Assembly: GCA_033439685.1 (NCBI GenBank)
Contig: JAUEDM010000009.1
Location: 558,001 to 622,000, forward strand
DNA length: 64,000 bases
Origin: Apodospora peruviana
Lineage: Eukaryota > Ascomycota > Sordariomycetes > Sordariales > Lasiosphaeriaceae
Direction: 5' to 3'
Shown: piece after piece, positions 20,766 through 32,188 of the stretch
Layout: each line of letters starts with the position of its first letter
Numbering within the stretch: position 1 is the first letter of the stretch
Notes under the pieces: generated by a model
The model's database searches: none
Told to the model about the DNA's origin: nothing
What the model saw: only the letters and a program-made list of their open reading frames with translations
Made by a program: the position numbers and the translations under genes

Positions 20766-22090
20766 TTATGTGATGAGATCGCCGAAGTTGATCTTTCTGC
20801 TGCCGCCTCGGTATCCTCCTCGGCCACCTGAACCGCCTCGAATTCCATCACGGCGTGCTTTCTCCCTGCGGACAGAAGGGTCTTCATCCATGTTGGTGCG
20901 CAGGATCGTCTTAACGACCAAGGAAAGGTCCACCTCAGGAAGGACGATATCGCCTTCCTTCCAACCGTTGAAGGTCTCCTCGTCCATTTGAATGACTCGA
21001 AGTATCATTGCGATCTCGGCGAAGGCGTCATTCGCCGCTTTGTGAAATTTCAGGTTTCCGAGACCAAGTGTCTCGGCGACTGCCGAGCATCACTGTCGAG
21101 GATGGCCGCCGTCTTGCCGACGAAACGAGCTCCAGAGCTGAGCATCCCAGAGTTTGGAAGACTCCGACTTGTCCAGGGGCCAGAAGTCCTTGCCGTTGAG
21201 CTGAAGCTCTTTGAGGACACTGGTTTCATAGCCAGCGTCCCAGGTGATGTAGAAGAAGTTACGAATGCGCTTCACATCTTCCTGGCGGGCGTTTTCTTCC
21301 GGGATGGTCGACACTAATTAGTCTGGATAGCATTCCGCTGTCCAGGAATCATATTGTGACGGTGGGTTTTTCAGTTGGGATTCGGGTTTGACTTTTCTCC
21401 AATCGACGACTTCTCCCACGCCGTTTTTCTTTGCGTTGCTGAACCAAGTGAGGTATTGGCCACTGTCCATAGATTGGGCGGCTTCATATTGGCTTTGCGG
21501 AGGGCTTCTTTGGCACGCTCTTCGGCGATGCGGGACTCATACATAGCTCGAGCCTTGGCAAGCCGCTTGGCCTCTGCGGCGTCTTCCTTCCGGGCATCCT
21601 TCTCTTCCTGAGTCAAGTTCCACGTCTTGAAGGAGTCGATTTCCGCCTTGAGACCGTCTAAGAGGTTGTCGAAAGTGTCGCAGATAGACTCTGCGAACAT
21701 GCAAGTATAAGGGCTGGCGACGTGCGCCTTGCCTTCCTTTCGGTGCCATCCAGCCGGGCAGGTGGAAGCTGTGATATGCGACCAGCCTTTGACGATTCCA
21801 TGGCTCACGACGATCTCCTTGAGGAGCTCGGTAAATGGGACCTTCGAGCTGTAGAAAGCGTTTGCTGGTAGATTTCGGAAGTCGAGTGAGGCCATGCCCA
21901 CCTCGGATAGCCTTGGGACCTCATACATAACCCTCTTGCCGTCCTCGCCGACGACGAAGTGGTCGACGCTCTCATAGTCGATTGCAACGAAGATTCCCTC
22001 TTCGTGCTTCTCCATGAATTCCTGTTTCTCCCTGAAGGTCCTAACAGAGGGAGGGCCTGGTACAACTGGAGCCATACTGGCGATAGCCAA
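20766..22090 (-). pseudogene. Gfd2/YDR514C-like protein, copy A, in-frame stop
   Basis: Minus-strand gene starting at ATG 22090. The N-terminus has FVAIDYESVDHF and LSEVGMASLDFRNL, the RNase H/DEDD-exonuclease-like pattern of the fungal Gfd2/YDR514C C-terminal domain. GWSHITASTCPAGWHRKEGKAH and YTCMFAESICDTFDNLLDGL follow. An intron is needed near 21314-21444 (acceptor at 21314; donor uncertain, 21444 keeps phase). After it come FFYITWDAGYETSVL and LWDAQLWSSF. A TGA at 21090-21092 lies between GGHPRQ and CSAVAETLGLGNLKFHKAANDAFAEIA, which continues in frame and matches copy B. The tail is Gly/Arg-rich (GGSGGRGGYRGG), typical of RNA-binding proteins. Biochemical function is unproven. Confidence 0.8.
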
Positions 22091-22975
22091 TATGGCTTAT
22101 TGACTGCAGTAATACGACCTATTGACGGCGGTAATATGAATGGGAAGAAGGATATTTGGGTGTATTGGTGAAGGGCTGGTGGTCGAGGAATGTATGTAGA
22201 GAAGGCAGAGAACAGGTGTCGGCAATAATAAGCAAAGGGCACAAGATCCTGGTGAGGTTGGCTGGCTTGCGAAGAAAGAGAGACTTATCGGAGGTTTGAT
22301 CTTCCCCTGTTAATTTTGTGCTTTGGATTTATCGAGAAAAGGGCTATGCGGACAGGAGCCCCGCAGATTAGGGCACTTACGTGTGGCTGCTCTGCGCTGA
22401 GGACTTTATGGCGGCCACTGTGTTTACATATGGGATGGTACAAAAGGGGTTCCCGTCTGAAGTACGCAGGTGAATGGAGTGTTGCCCTTCGAGCCAGAAC
22501 AGGCCGGTTGTACGGCCCTCGTACACCGTTCGAACTTGCATTCACCACTCAACTTTCGAGCCTGGACTTCCCGCTACCTACCATCTTATATGTTCGGATT
22601 ATCATTCACCACACTGAGACCCGGTCCACGCCCCAGCGGGAGGAGAATTCCACCCCACAGAAGTGCAGTGAATTGGGATGTGCCCGTCCTCTAGCCTCTC
22701 GCACACCATGTATAAATTCCCGCTTCTGTCGGCTCGTTCTCTCTCTCAAAACCCTTCTCGACAAACCAAAGCTGAAAGCGGACAAGCACAGATCTCACTA
22801 CCATCACTCCATCTTCCTTTCCCAATAAGCACAACTCAGACTTAGGTCTTGTGTCTTTCCCCTGTCTTCCGAACAACTCCTTGGATATTACTGTCTATTG
22901 ACACACCTTCTTCGACGACTCAGTCTCCCGTCTGTCACCACTAATTCTTCATTCCACTACTTCGACATCGCCGAC
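22091..22975. promoter_or_regulatory. Shared divergent promoter region of the two Gfd2-like copies
   Basis: An 885-base spacer between the starts of two head-to-head paralogs. The segment before copy B is C/T-rich (22740-22970) with GACATCGCCGACATG at the start. ORFs within it have no motifs. Confidence 0.6.
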
Positions 22976-24024
22976 ATGCCCGCCGTCCTCTCCAAGCCTC
23001 CCTCGGTCTTCAGCCACGACGACATCATTAGGCTGGGCGAGGAATTGAATGATGCCATTATTACAGCCATCGACGTGGAGTGTGTTGACCACAACCCGGT
23101 CAACGAAAACGGTTACCAGTTGAGTCAACTGGCAAAGGTCTCAGAGTTTGGTATAGCCAGCATCGACATGCGCGAACTGTCAAAGAAGAAAGTCCATTCG
23201 ACAGTTCCGTCACCTCCTTCGCCGAGATTGGCAGGGCGATATACACGATTCATAGCCTCAACAACCGTTGGAGCCACATCACTCCTTCAACCTGCCCAGC
23301 CTCATATCACCGACATGGCAAGGCTCACACCTCGGAGCCTTATGATTGTATGTTCGCCGAGACAACAAAAGATGCAATCGAAAATATCCTGACCGGTCTC
23401 ATGGCCGAAGTGGAGTCGCTCAAAACTTGGAATCTTACCGAGGAGGAGAAGGCTACCGGTAAGGCCGAGAGCAAGCCAGTCAAGGCCATGGAATCCTGGA
23501 ATATCAACGAAGCTTCGACCGAGAACGGAGTCGCATCTTCCAAGAAAGCAGTGAAGAGCACGAGGACCGTCATCTACCTTGTGTGGGACTCGACCATGGA
23601 GGAGAAGGTCCTCCGACAAGCCGGGCTCTGGCCCATGGACGACTCCAAGTCGTCACACCTTTGGGACCTTCAGCGCTGGAGCCCTTTCTGCCGTTCAGGA
23701 CATAATTCCTGCCGAAAATGCTCAGACGTCTGCAAGACCGTCGGCCTGGGCAACGTCAAATTCTATAATGCCGCCAACGACGCATGGGTCGAAATTGCAC
23801 TGTTTTTGGAAGTCCTCCGCATGAACAAGACGACATTTGACGCCTGGATGTCTGCTTCGAACAACGATTGGTACGGAGCACCCAAGATTGCCAATGTCGA
23901 TCTCTCCTGGGTCGACCGCGCGCTGGTGCGCAATAACAAAATCATGAGCCTCTCCCCAAGCCCAAGCGACGAGGAAACGGTGGACGTGGCCGCGGTTCTG
24001 GACGACGTCGCTAAGCAAGACTAA
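22976..24024 (+). pseudogene. Gfd2/YDR514C-like protein, copy B, one frameshift
   Basis: Paralog of copy A in opposite orientation. The start MPAVLSKPPSVFSHDD is at 22976. TAIDVECVDHN and VSEFGIASIDMREL match the DEDD-like pattern of copy A. After KKKVH near 23195 the frame moves by one base. The homologous reading FDSSVTSFAEIGRAIYTIHS then WSHITPSTCPASYHRHGKAH and YDCMFAETTKDAIENIL continues to the end. The remainder has VIYLVWDSTMEEKVL, LWDLQRWSPF, a short Cys cluster (CRKCSDVC) and KFYNAANDAWVEIALFLEVL. No intron of usable size explains the shift, so a one-base deletion, real or a sequencing error, is likely. The C-terminus is acidic. Both copies being broken suggests loss of the whole locus. 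Confidence 0.8.
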
Positions 24025-24308
24025 TCCAGAATATGTTTTTGATATGGTTACAGAGGAAGAAACAGGAGGACAGGATCGTGTACGAGTGCCGGAAGGAGAG
24101 CCCGAGGACTGTGAAGCTGGACGCACTGGCCAACTGTAGCGATCCCGCGGACAGGATGATATCAGCGTTGGCGTGGTTTATGTGTTATTTCTCAGATGTC
24201 ATACAGGGTCTTGACACACTTGATGGAGTACCGGAGCGAACAATACAATAACAGTTAATACTGTCAGATGGAAAGGGGTGCCTATCAGAAAGGAAGACTC
24301 GAGAAGTG

Positions 24309-24530
24309 GCCAAAATCATGGATTTGTAATAGTTGCCACAAGACGTGCAATTACAATTGCGTTGGCTTGCCACCATCTACAACAATAAAAGAAGCTCTCT
24401 GGCTTCGCCAGAAAGCGAGACAGAGAGAATACAATCGATGGAAAAAATCCTCATAAAATCAACGAATCCAATGTGCATCGCTTCTGACAGGCACTAAGCC
24501 TAAAGGGCCTATGCACGCTAACTACATTCG
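24309..24530 (+). repeat. Dispersed ~220-bp repeat, copy 2
   Basis: Direct repeat of 17271-17490, about 85% identical by eye. It lies just after Gfd2-like copy B and beside the 3' side of a LINE relic. The short palindrome CTGGCTTCGCCAG is kept in both copies. Confidence 0.85.
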
Positions 24531-24753
24531 GTTCATCCAAGTCTGCCATTGTCTCGTCCAAGCCCTCTACTTTTTCACCTTTAGACCCCCCGACGCCTCT
24601 TGTCGTATTATTAGCAGATCGCCTGGGAGTATATATTCTCCAAGTGTTCGGCGTCCTATCTTCAGCAGCTTAAATAGGATCTGCTGGTTGAGGCTACGCA
24701 GGCCCCTTGGTCAAGTTCTCTTACAAGTTCTCTTACTGCGATGCATCTATTCT

Positions 24754-25110
24754 CTATGCGTCCAAATCCAGTCTTCCCGTTGACATGGCATACTTGATTG
24801 TTGCCCGAACTGCCTTCACGTCTGGCGACCATTTCTTGGGGTCCGATGGCGCTTTTCCTCCCAGATAGAACGAGAGACTCCCCCGTCTTGTTGTTGTACA
24901 CTGCAGCATACCTTCTCGTAGAGCCGTCCACCTCACGCATCGTAGCAGGAAGTGATCCACAGTTTCCCTCCCGTGACCGCAATCACATAGGTCGGATTCA
25001 GCTGCCCTGATTTTATATAAAAATCCGTTCAATCTCGCCATACCTGTCCGGAGTTGTGCCAGTACACAGGCCTCAGTTCGCTTCAGCTTGTCGTACAGGT
25101 CGTCATGGGA
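24754..25110 (-). mobile_element. 3' fragment of a Tad/I-type non-LTR retrotransposon
   Basis: The minus strand reads YDKLKRTEACVLAQLRTG, ARLNGFLYKIRAAESDLC, then CDCGHGRETVDHFLLRC and RW. This is the region after the RNase H domain of fungal Tad-like LINE ORF2 proteins, with its C-x-C...H...C cluster. Only about 115 codons remain. The upstream part is cut off close to the insertion site of the next pogo-type element. Confidence 0.8.
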
Positions 25111-25143
25111 GCCAGAGTCTCATGGACGTAGTGGAGGAAAATA

Positions 25144-26655
25144 AGCCAAAAACGCCACTTCCGGCACACCCCTGCATTCGGCCCATGGATTTTTCCGTGT
25201 AAGTCAGCATGGGTGATCCCATTGGAACTACAGAAATGAAGCTATTCCAAGCCAACGGCAATACAGGAAGCCGTCTCATCCACTAATTCGCTGTCGCTCT
25301 CTTCAATGAAGCTATCGTCAACCTCGTTGTCGCTACGCCTGGCCCGTGCCACATCCTGGATGCCGGCAAACTTGGAATTTGGCGTCAGGTCAATCTTCTT
25401 CTTTTTTTTGTGTTGCAAGTCCCAGACTTGGCCCGTGAGAGCCTCATTTTCGACTTCCAATATAGCCAGTCTCAAGTCCTTGAAGTCAAAGGCCTTCTCT
25501 ACCTTCCTGTAGAGGGTTCTTTGCGATCTATCTGCCTTGGTGTTGACGTTGAATTGGCCTAACTGGACTGTCAAGTCCAGGGCCTTGTGGGGGGTTCTCT
25601 CTCTCATGGCCCAGGAAGCAATTCCACATGTAGTCGACCGTTGTATGGCTCCCATGGCTATCCAGGATTAATAATCTGGCCTCCTAGGAGTCTTCTGGCC
25701 TCGTCAGAGGTAGGAAGACCTTCAGGAGCCACTCCAATGCCGTGGCATCGTCAGTCCACCCATTTTTTGTTGCATGGAAGTTCCATTGTTGAAATGGGGC
25801 CAGATTTCGAGGAAACCATTGCTTCTGGACCGACAAGCCCTTTAAAATAACAAGAGGGGAGAGGGCCTTGCCCTCAGCGTTGATGCATTCGATAAAAATG
25901 GTCCAAGTCCGACTTCCAGGGCTCTTTTTGACCACCCCCTTGAACTCGGCATTCCCAAGAACCAAGCCATTGATCCCCTGGCCTTCCATGAGGCCCATCT
26001 CGTCTTTGTTGTACTTGTTTCCAGGCTTGATGGCCTTGATCTGTGGAAGCTCGAGGCGGCTGTAGAAGCCGGCGATATTTTCTTTCGTAGCGCCATTGAG
26101 CCTGGCCGAGTCCACCCTCTTGGATATCTGGGTGTAAATGGATGGATTTCTGGACAAGAAGCCACGCACTCATCGCTTTCCAACCCTCGTTTTGTTGCCC
26201 CGGATGTCAGAAAGCTTCTGGGCTAGCTCCCTGATTTCTTGATGGGTAATTGGAAAGCCCAGGGCGGCTTGGGTACAGATCCAGTTTGCCAGAGCCTCTT
26301 CTTGGACTGGGGAGATCCTCTGGTAAAGAGAAAAGGCCTCCCTGCGAGACCTCTGCCCCTTGCAACGCATGCGCAATGTGATTGTTGGGATGCCATATTC
26401 TTCAGCCGCCTTGCGATAACTCGAGCCATTGTTGACAAGATTGATCGCGTTAGTAATGTCGGATTCGGAATACTCGGGCTCCATTGGAAAGCCCTGCGTC
26501 TGACAAACAATTCCCTGTAAAGAAGATGCATTCTGGAAAAGAATTGAAGTTGTGGGTTGAAAAGAAGAGAGGGGGTGCATGGCGGTGTGCTTGTCATTTC
26601 TCACTTATATGCATGCGCCGAAGCCAGGGGTGGGCCGAAAGCGGCCTTCTTGGCT
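25144..26655 (-). mobile_element. Second pogo/Fot1-type element, internally deleted, TIRs and TA duplication
   Basis: 1,512 bp flanked by TA (25142-25143 and 26656-26657). The left end starts AGCCAAAAACGCCACTTCCG. The right end on the complement starts AGCCAAGAAGGCCGCTTTCG, and the two stay alike for about 45 bases (CACCCCTG, TTCGG, CATG). The TIRs differ from those of the 9.8-kb element, so it is a different family. It contains one degenerate transposase on the minus strand. Confidence 0.9.
25242..26604 (-). pseudogene. pogo/Fot1-type transposase with internal deletion
   Basis: Starts at or shortly after ATG 26604. The N-terminus has YSESDITNAINLVNNGSSYR and KAAEEYGIPTITLRMRCKG (psq-type helix-turn-helix), then the CENP-B-like region. 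A TGA at 26170-26172 replaces the family Trp (GKRW). The DDE core begins YNKDEMGLMEG and reaches LILDSHGSH after a TAG near 25683. The next ~100 residues, which normally carry LQPLDVG and the third catalytic Asp, are missing. The reading resumes in another frame at KALDLTVQLGQFN with a Lys-rich coiled region (LQHKKKKKIDL), the usual C-terminus. It cannot be active. Confidence 0.88.
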
Positions 26656-26784
26656 TATGATTGGCGTGGACAGTAATGCGAACTCCAGTTTGCTTTTGGT
26701 GAGAGGGTTGTTAAGAGACTTGAATCGGTTGCTATTTAGGGTGATTACTGGTAGTATTATGTTGGGTTCTTCGATGTTGAAGAG

Positions 26785-29302
26785 TTGGTTTATATGATAT
26801 TGAACCCGAGATTTCTTTGCCGAGTTTTCCAAAAACCTGTGGATGGGACAGTGGGAGGTCGTGGAAGTAGCGCTTGGTTTGGCGTCATTTTACAGAAGCT
26901 TCTAGGAGCTATCACGATACCGGGAAGCCTTCTATCGCCTAGTGGAGTAACTGAATTTGAATGTGCTATCGATATAGGGCGACAGTGCTTTCAAGCATGG
27001 GCTTATCTAACGGAAACGTCGAGCAGAAAGACGATTAAGGTTCCCCTCCACTTAGTTCTTCGGTTGGATGCGGCGTCACTGGATCGTATGAAGATGGATG
27101 CGGCCCGCTACAAGTCGATAGACGATGCGGAGACGGAGAGAGAAAAGGCCCGTGATGTTCTGGAAAGACGTATCGTGACACTTGTCGAAGATGTCAATGG
27201 GACCATGGAGCACGACACCGTCTCTCATTCGGCCGATGTCCTCGCCATAAAAGCTGCTCTGAAAAGGGCCGGCGAGTGGGCCGATGAAAACTTCTTTGCC
27301 ACTTTGGAGGAGTATCTCCACCAGGAAAGGCTGCTTGACGGTATTGAAGAGTCTATAAAGAGATGGCAGTGGGAGTCCTCGGTGGAGCAAGTGAGAGCAG
27401 ACGCGCATTACCGGGTTCTGTTACAGCGTCTTCAAGAGTTGGGCCAAATGCTGTCAACCAAGACCCGTACACCACAGATCGAGAGCATCATGAAAGAGAA
27501 GCAGGCGGTTTTGAGAATAATTGAGAGGGGTCTCTCCACGTTGTCGCAGCTCAACAATGTGGTCGAAACGGTCGATGATCTATTGGTGCAACTCCGTGAT
27601 GTCGACTCAACCGAAACTCCAGATGTCAGCAGCACTGAAAAGCCAACCCAGGTTCCGGTTATATGAGACGATCAATCCCAAAAGGAAGTGCCTCGTGTTG
27701 GGGCTTTGGCGGACGAAGCACCCATTCCTTTATCAGACGATCGATCCGAAAAAGACGGGTCTCGTGACCAGGCTTTGTTGGACGACGCACCCACAGCCGT
27801 TCAGCCTTCACAGTCAATCACTACAACACCCGGTCCATCACGAACACAATCTACAAAAGCAGCCCAGGACTTTGATAACGAGACCTTGGAAAGTCTCTTC
27901 TCTCGCTCCGGCGAGGCAATCAAGGATCCTTTCACCGATGCACAGTTCGACCGCATCTCGACATTCCTACGCAATAACACCGAGCTACCTGTAGCGTGGA
28001 GCAACGTACCCCGGATTTACACGGTACTTCGCCTGATTGGTCAGCTTGACGCCATGGACGCCTTCCTCGTGCAAGGCATGGCAGATATCTGGTTCCCCTT
28101 TACTACCAATTCGTTGCCGTCCGTGCTCCGGCCGTCTCTACAGAGCAAGTTTCTCGAAGTCCAGGGTGTTGTTCTCTCAAAGGGGTTCAGACTCGAGAAA
28201 GGGTCTGATCGAAAACACGCCCTCTTCTCTGCGGACGAACCATTGCCATTCCAGGTCATTGGACGACTTGGCCGCGGCGCACACGGCTCGGTTGACAAAG
28301 TCATGAGCACCATCAGCCACCGCGAGTACGCTCGTAAGATCTTCAGAAAGAGGAAAGGCTTGAAACAGGAAGATATCAGGACTTTCAAGACCGAACTGGA
28401 CGTGTTAAAGCGCGTGCACCACTGGCACTGCGTTGAGCTGGTAGGTCTACCCAGAACAGTCATCCCCAACCCCAACCCGGCTCCGCTGCAACTTTGCATG
28501 TATGACTACCTAACAACTCTATCACATAATAAAAAGCTCGAAAGCTACTCCGACCCACGTCACTTCGCATTCATCATGGAGCCCGGTCGGCGACTATAAC
28601 TTGGCCGACTACTACCACAAAGCTAAAGGTAATGCCGACATGCTCTCCCTCCTCCGGAGTTTCTTCGGCTGCCTCGCCAACGCGGTGCAGTACCTCCACA
28701 ACGCTCGGATCCGCCACCGCGATATCAAGCCGTAGAATATCATAGTCAAGGGCGACCGGGTCCTGCTCGCCGACTTTGGGATCGCATATAACTGGGATAA
28801 CCTGACGCGCGGGACCACGACCGCCGACTCGGGCAAGACGCTCGTGTACGCCGCGCCTGAGGTCGTGCGGGTCGAGCCACGGAACGAGTCGGCCGATATA
28901 TGGTCGCTAGGGTGTGTTTTTCTCGAGACGGCTACCGTGCTGAATGGAGAGACTGTCGGTAATATGAGGGAGATGTTTCATCAGCGCAGCGATACTTACT
29001 GTTTCCATGCAAATAAGGAGGCGATCGCGATCTGGGTGGCACAGCTGAGGAGGATTCCCGGTAGCAGAGTTGCAGAAAGTCTCCCGCTCGACTGGGCGAT
29101 GAGTATGCTACAGGCGGTTCCTGCCGAAAGGCCGACCGCTGCGAAGTTGTTTGAGGATATCGCGGAGGAATGTGCGAGGCATGGGATCTTGTTCAGTGGG
29201 CCGTGTTGTCATGATGAGGGGACAACCGCGGCGGGGAATTCGACTACTGATGATGAGGACGATGCCCACCTTTGGGGGAAGGACGAGACTGTTAATGATT
29301 AG
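26785..29302 (+). pseudogene. Serine/threonine-type protein kinase with long helical N-terminus, broken
   Basis: One plus-strand gene in pieces. The first ~290 codons form a helical region (VLERRIVTLVEDVNGTMEHD, SIMKEKQAVLRIIERGL). A TGA at 27664-27666 is followed in frame by a short imperfect tandem repeat (DDQSQKE / DDRSEKD) and a linker. The kinase domain has GRLGRGAHGSVDKV (P-loop), EYARKIF (Lys), a frameshift by one inserted base near 28588 after AFIMEP, RHRDIKP, then TAG at 28733-28735 where HRDIKPQN is expected. ADFGIA (DFG), YAAPE and ADIWSLGCVF follow. All core kinase motifs survive, so decay is recent. The 5' end lies 130 bases from a transposon end and may be truncated. CAG-to-TAG is a CpA change. 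Confidence 0.85.
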
Positions 29303-29692
29303 AGACGGTTTAATGGATTCTTACATATCTTTTTCTGGGTATTATCATCCTATTACTCTTGTGAGTGGACGAGCATGAAGTGTGCGCTCACTGTCGAAAG
29401 CCCGGCGGAAGCCGGAAACTGGGCCAGAATAGTTCGGTCCACCAGGACCAAGCCAGCTCTTGGCGGACAAATTCACCGAGGTCATTATACAGCCAATCGC
29501 AGTTCCCGTTCCTCAAAAACGCCGAAGCTGATGCCTTAGGTTCACATGCATAAACACTGCCATCTGATATGGCGCAGCATTGTTGGAGACTGGAGCAGCT
29601 GAGGTGCGGGGAATTCCCCGAGCCTGGCGATATCATCGACAACTACAACCTCTTTGATATCCACTCCCAAAAAACAAGCCGGCGACAATACC

Positions 29693-32188
29693 ATGGACCC
29701 CCTCAGCCTTGCGGCAGGCGTCACGAGCCTCATCGGCGTCTGCGTCAAAGTCGGGCTCGCTCTGAACGACGTTCGCGATGGCGCGAACCTCGCCAACGCC
29801 AAGGTGGACGGGCTCGGCCACGAGATCAAGGGCTTCACGCAAGTTCTTGAGCTCATGAAATCGACGATGGAAGATGCTGCTGTCCAGGCTGCCTTCCAGT
29901 CGACGGGTCGCATCGCGAACCACTGGAGGAGCATAGCGGTCGGCATCGATGACGGCCGGCAAACCCTTGTGCGACTGCACAGCATTGTCCAGGGGGTTGA
30001 TAAAACTGTCGGGGTGTTGGATGGCACGAGGAAGCATTTCCGACTCAGGCTTGCTGCCAGCGAGATTGCAATCTACCAACAGAAGATTAGGATCTACCGC
30101 GACACCATGCAAATGTCGATCCAGACGGTCATTCTGTGGAACCAGGTCTCGCATCAAGAGTCGACCGACAAAATCCTGCCGGGGCTTGATGACTTGACCA
30201 GTGCGATCCGCCTCCTTGCGCTCGATATGAATGCGCAGATTGCCAGTCTCCGGGGTGTGGTTGAATCAAGTCAGTCGCAAGACCAGCTGCAGAGCCTTGG
30301 CCACATGAAGAAGTGCGTTGAGACGGCAGCCGACGTTGTCTCGTCAGCTTCCACAACTCTGGGCTTGTCCGACAGGGCTTCGGTCGTTGCACCATCGGAC
30401 TTTGGCGACATCTTCGGGTCACGGTCGAACGAAGCGGTGATGCGGTGGATTGATGCGAGTGAGGAGCCGGGCGGAGAGCCTGCACTGTCGATAGCGTCAA
30501 CAAGTACGGACATTCCTAGGATTTCCGAGCAGAAGATCGATGACTCGGACTCGGACGGTGAGCTTGAGGTCGAGCTTGTCGAAGCCCAGTATAGGAAGGG
30601 AGTGCAAGAACAGGAAGCCGGCAACACCGGGACCGCGATACAATACTTCAAAGGCAGTCTGTCTAGGCTGCGCAAGAACCGACATCGATCTAAAGACCGC
30701 TTCCTCGAGGTGGATCTTCTCCACAATCTGGCGGTGGTATATTGGGAATCTGACTCACCATCTGGCTGGCTTGAGTCGAAGGAGTTGACCATGGAGCAGC
30801 TGCGGATTGTATCAAAGTGGGAACCATCACCCAGTACAACGTTCATATATCTCGAGAAGACTTACCAGCTAGCGACGGTACTCTTGAAGCTGAACGACAC
30901 TACCCAGGCAGAGGTCTACGCGAAAAAGTGTATCAAGGGGTTCAAGAAAATGCGTAACGAGGACCACGCGGATTGCCTCCTGAATGCGTTGCTCCTCATG
31001 GTGGATATCTGCGAGGCGAGTGGTGATGTGGAGGGAGTTCAAGCTTATAAATTGTTAAGTCTTGAAACACGCAAGACCTTGGATAGTGGGAAGTCAAGTC
31101 TGCCTCATCAGCTGAACGAGCCCAACGATCCAGCCATCAACAATGAGTCCAGCGACCGATCAGCACCACTATTGCCGTCACTGGATCACACTGGATTTTC
31201 GAGTACGTCTGAGCAACCGGTGACCAGATCTCGAGAGGCGACGGTTCCCTCACCACCCCCCGGTCTCGTCACGTCAGAGTTTGGGCAGATCCGAAAGACA
31301 TCTGCCGTGAACGTCCTACTACTGCCGGCAGCACGAGGTGTTGGCGATTTCATTGCTCGGTAATAATTATCTACTCGTCGCTTGTTAATTGTGCCATAGA
31401 AGAGGAAATGCTAACCACAACTACTTTCCAATCGCAGCTCATGCGATTCTGCCTGGTGGGTGCCACGTCATTATGCTGAGGGAAAGCGTCTCACCACGCG
31501 AACCGTTTGGGACAAAACCCCAGTCTCTATCAACCTATGGGATGTTAATATTTTTGGATGGGACGCCCTGGACCCCGATAGTACGAGAAGGCCCGGACCC
31601 GTCGCACCTGCGTTGGAGGCGTTGAGACGACGCAGGACGTCGCTATGCTTTATCGTGGGACACCTGTTTGAAGACCAAAGTTCGTCACTCAATGCTGTAA
31701 TGAGGTATTTGGAGAAAACGGTGAGTGTATTTGACATGGAACTGCCGCGCCCACCAAATCTACTCTTTCCTAGTTACTTTCCTCTCTTGCGAAGAAATTC
31801 CCTTTATGACACACCACCATCCGATCCTGGGCTAATCCTCCGTACAAATACCACCTAGGTAAACCGTCTTTCTAAATTCAAAATACCACTTTCGGATACT
31901 CCCGTTGTTATACTCGACAACTCTCATCCCGGTCGCACGTTATTCAATTTCCTATTTTCTGAACCGAATTGGTACAAAGCCAGCCTGAACAACACATTCT
32001 CGTACTCACCAAAAATTCCGAAACTACGGACCTTCAAGGGCCACCCGCAAGACCCGGCATCTATCCGTCTTCCATTCAATTTTCTCGTTGACGAAACCAT
32101 GCGGATGGAGCAAACACCACATGAACATCATTCAGCGGAGCCAACCGACCAAATGGACCAAAACAACGATACAGCCGCCGCCTCATGA
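29693..32188 (+). CDS. 759-aa protein: fungal helical N-terminal domain plus TPR-like region, three exons
   Basis: Exons 29693-31359, 31438-31720 and 31859-32188; introns GTAATA...CGCAG (78 nt) and GTGAGT...CCTAG (138 nt). Phases fit and both introns have CTAAC/CTAAT-like branch sites. The start MDPLSLAAGVTSLIGVCVKV at 29693 is the hallmark of the fungal N-terminal helical domain found at the head of NLR-like and cluster-associated proteins. A coiled region runs to about residue 230, then an acidic linker (DDSDSDGELEVELVEAQ). TPR-like helices follow (YRKGVQEQEAGNTGTAIQYF, LLHNLAVVYWE, YLEKTYQLATVLLKLND). The C-terminal ~200 residues (WDKTPVSINLWDVNIFGWDA; VVILDNSHPGRTLFNFLF) are not recognised. 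It is intact among broken neighbours. A role in recognition or signalling is only an inference. Confidence 0.78.
31360..31437 (+). other. Intron 1 of the 759-aa gene
   Basis: GTAATAATT donor, GCTAACC branch site and TCGCAG acceptor. Without splicing the frame ends at TAA 31361-31363. With splicing it continues for two more exons. Confidence 0.75.

Noticed and set aside
22976..24024. Intron to explain the frame change in Gfd2-like copy B
   Set aside because: The only GT..AG pair at the junction is about 13 bases apart, too short for splicing; the sequence on both sides aligns with copy A without a gap.
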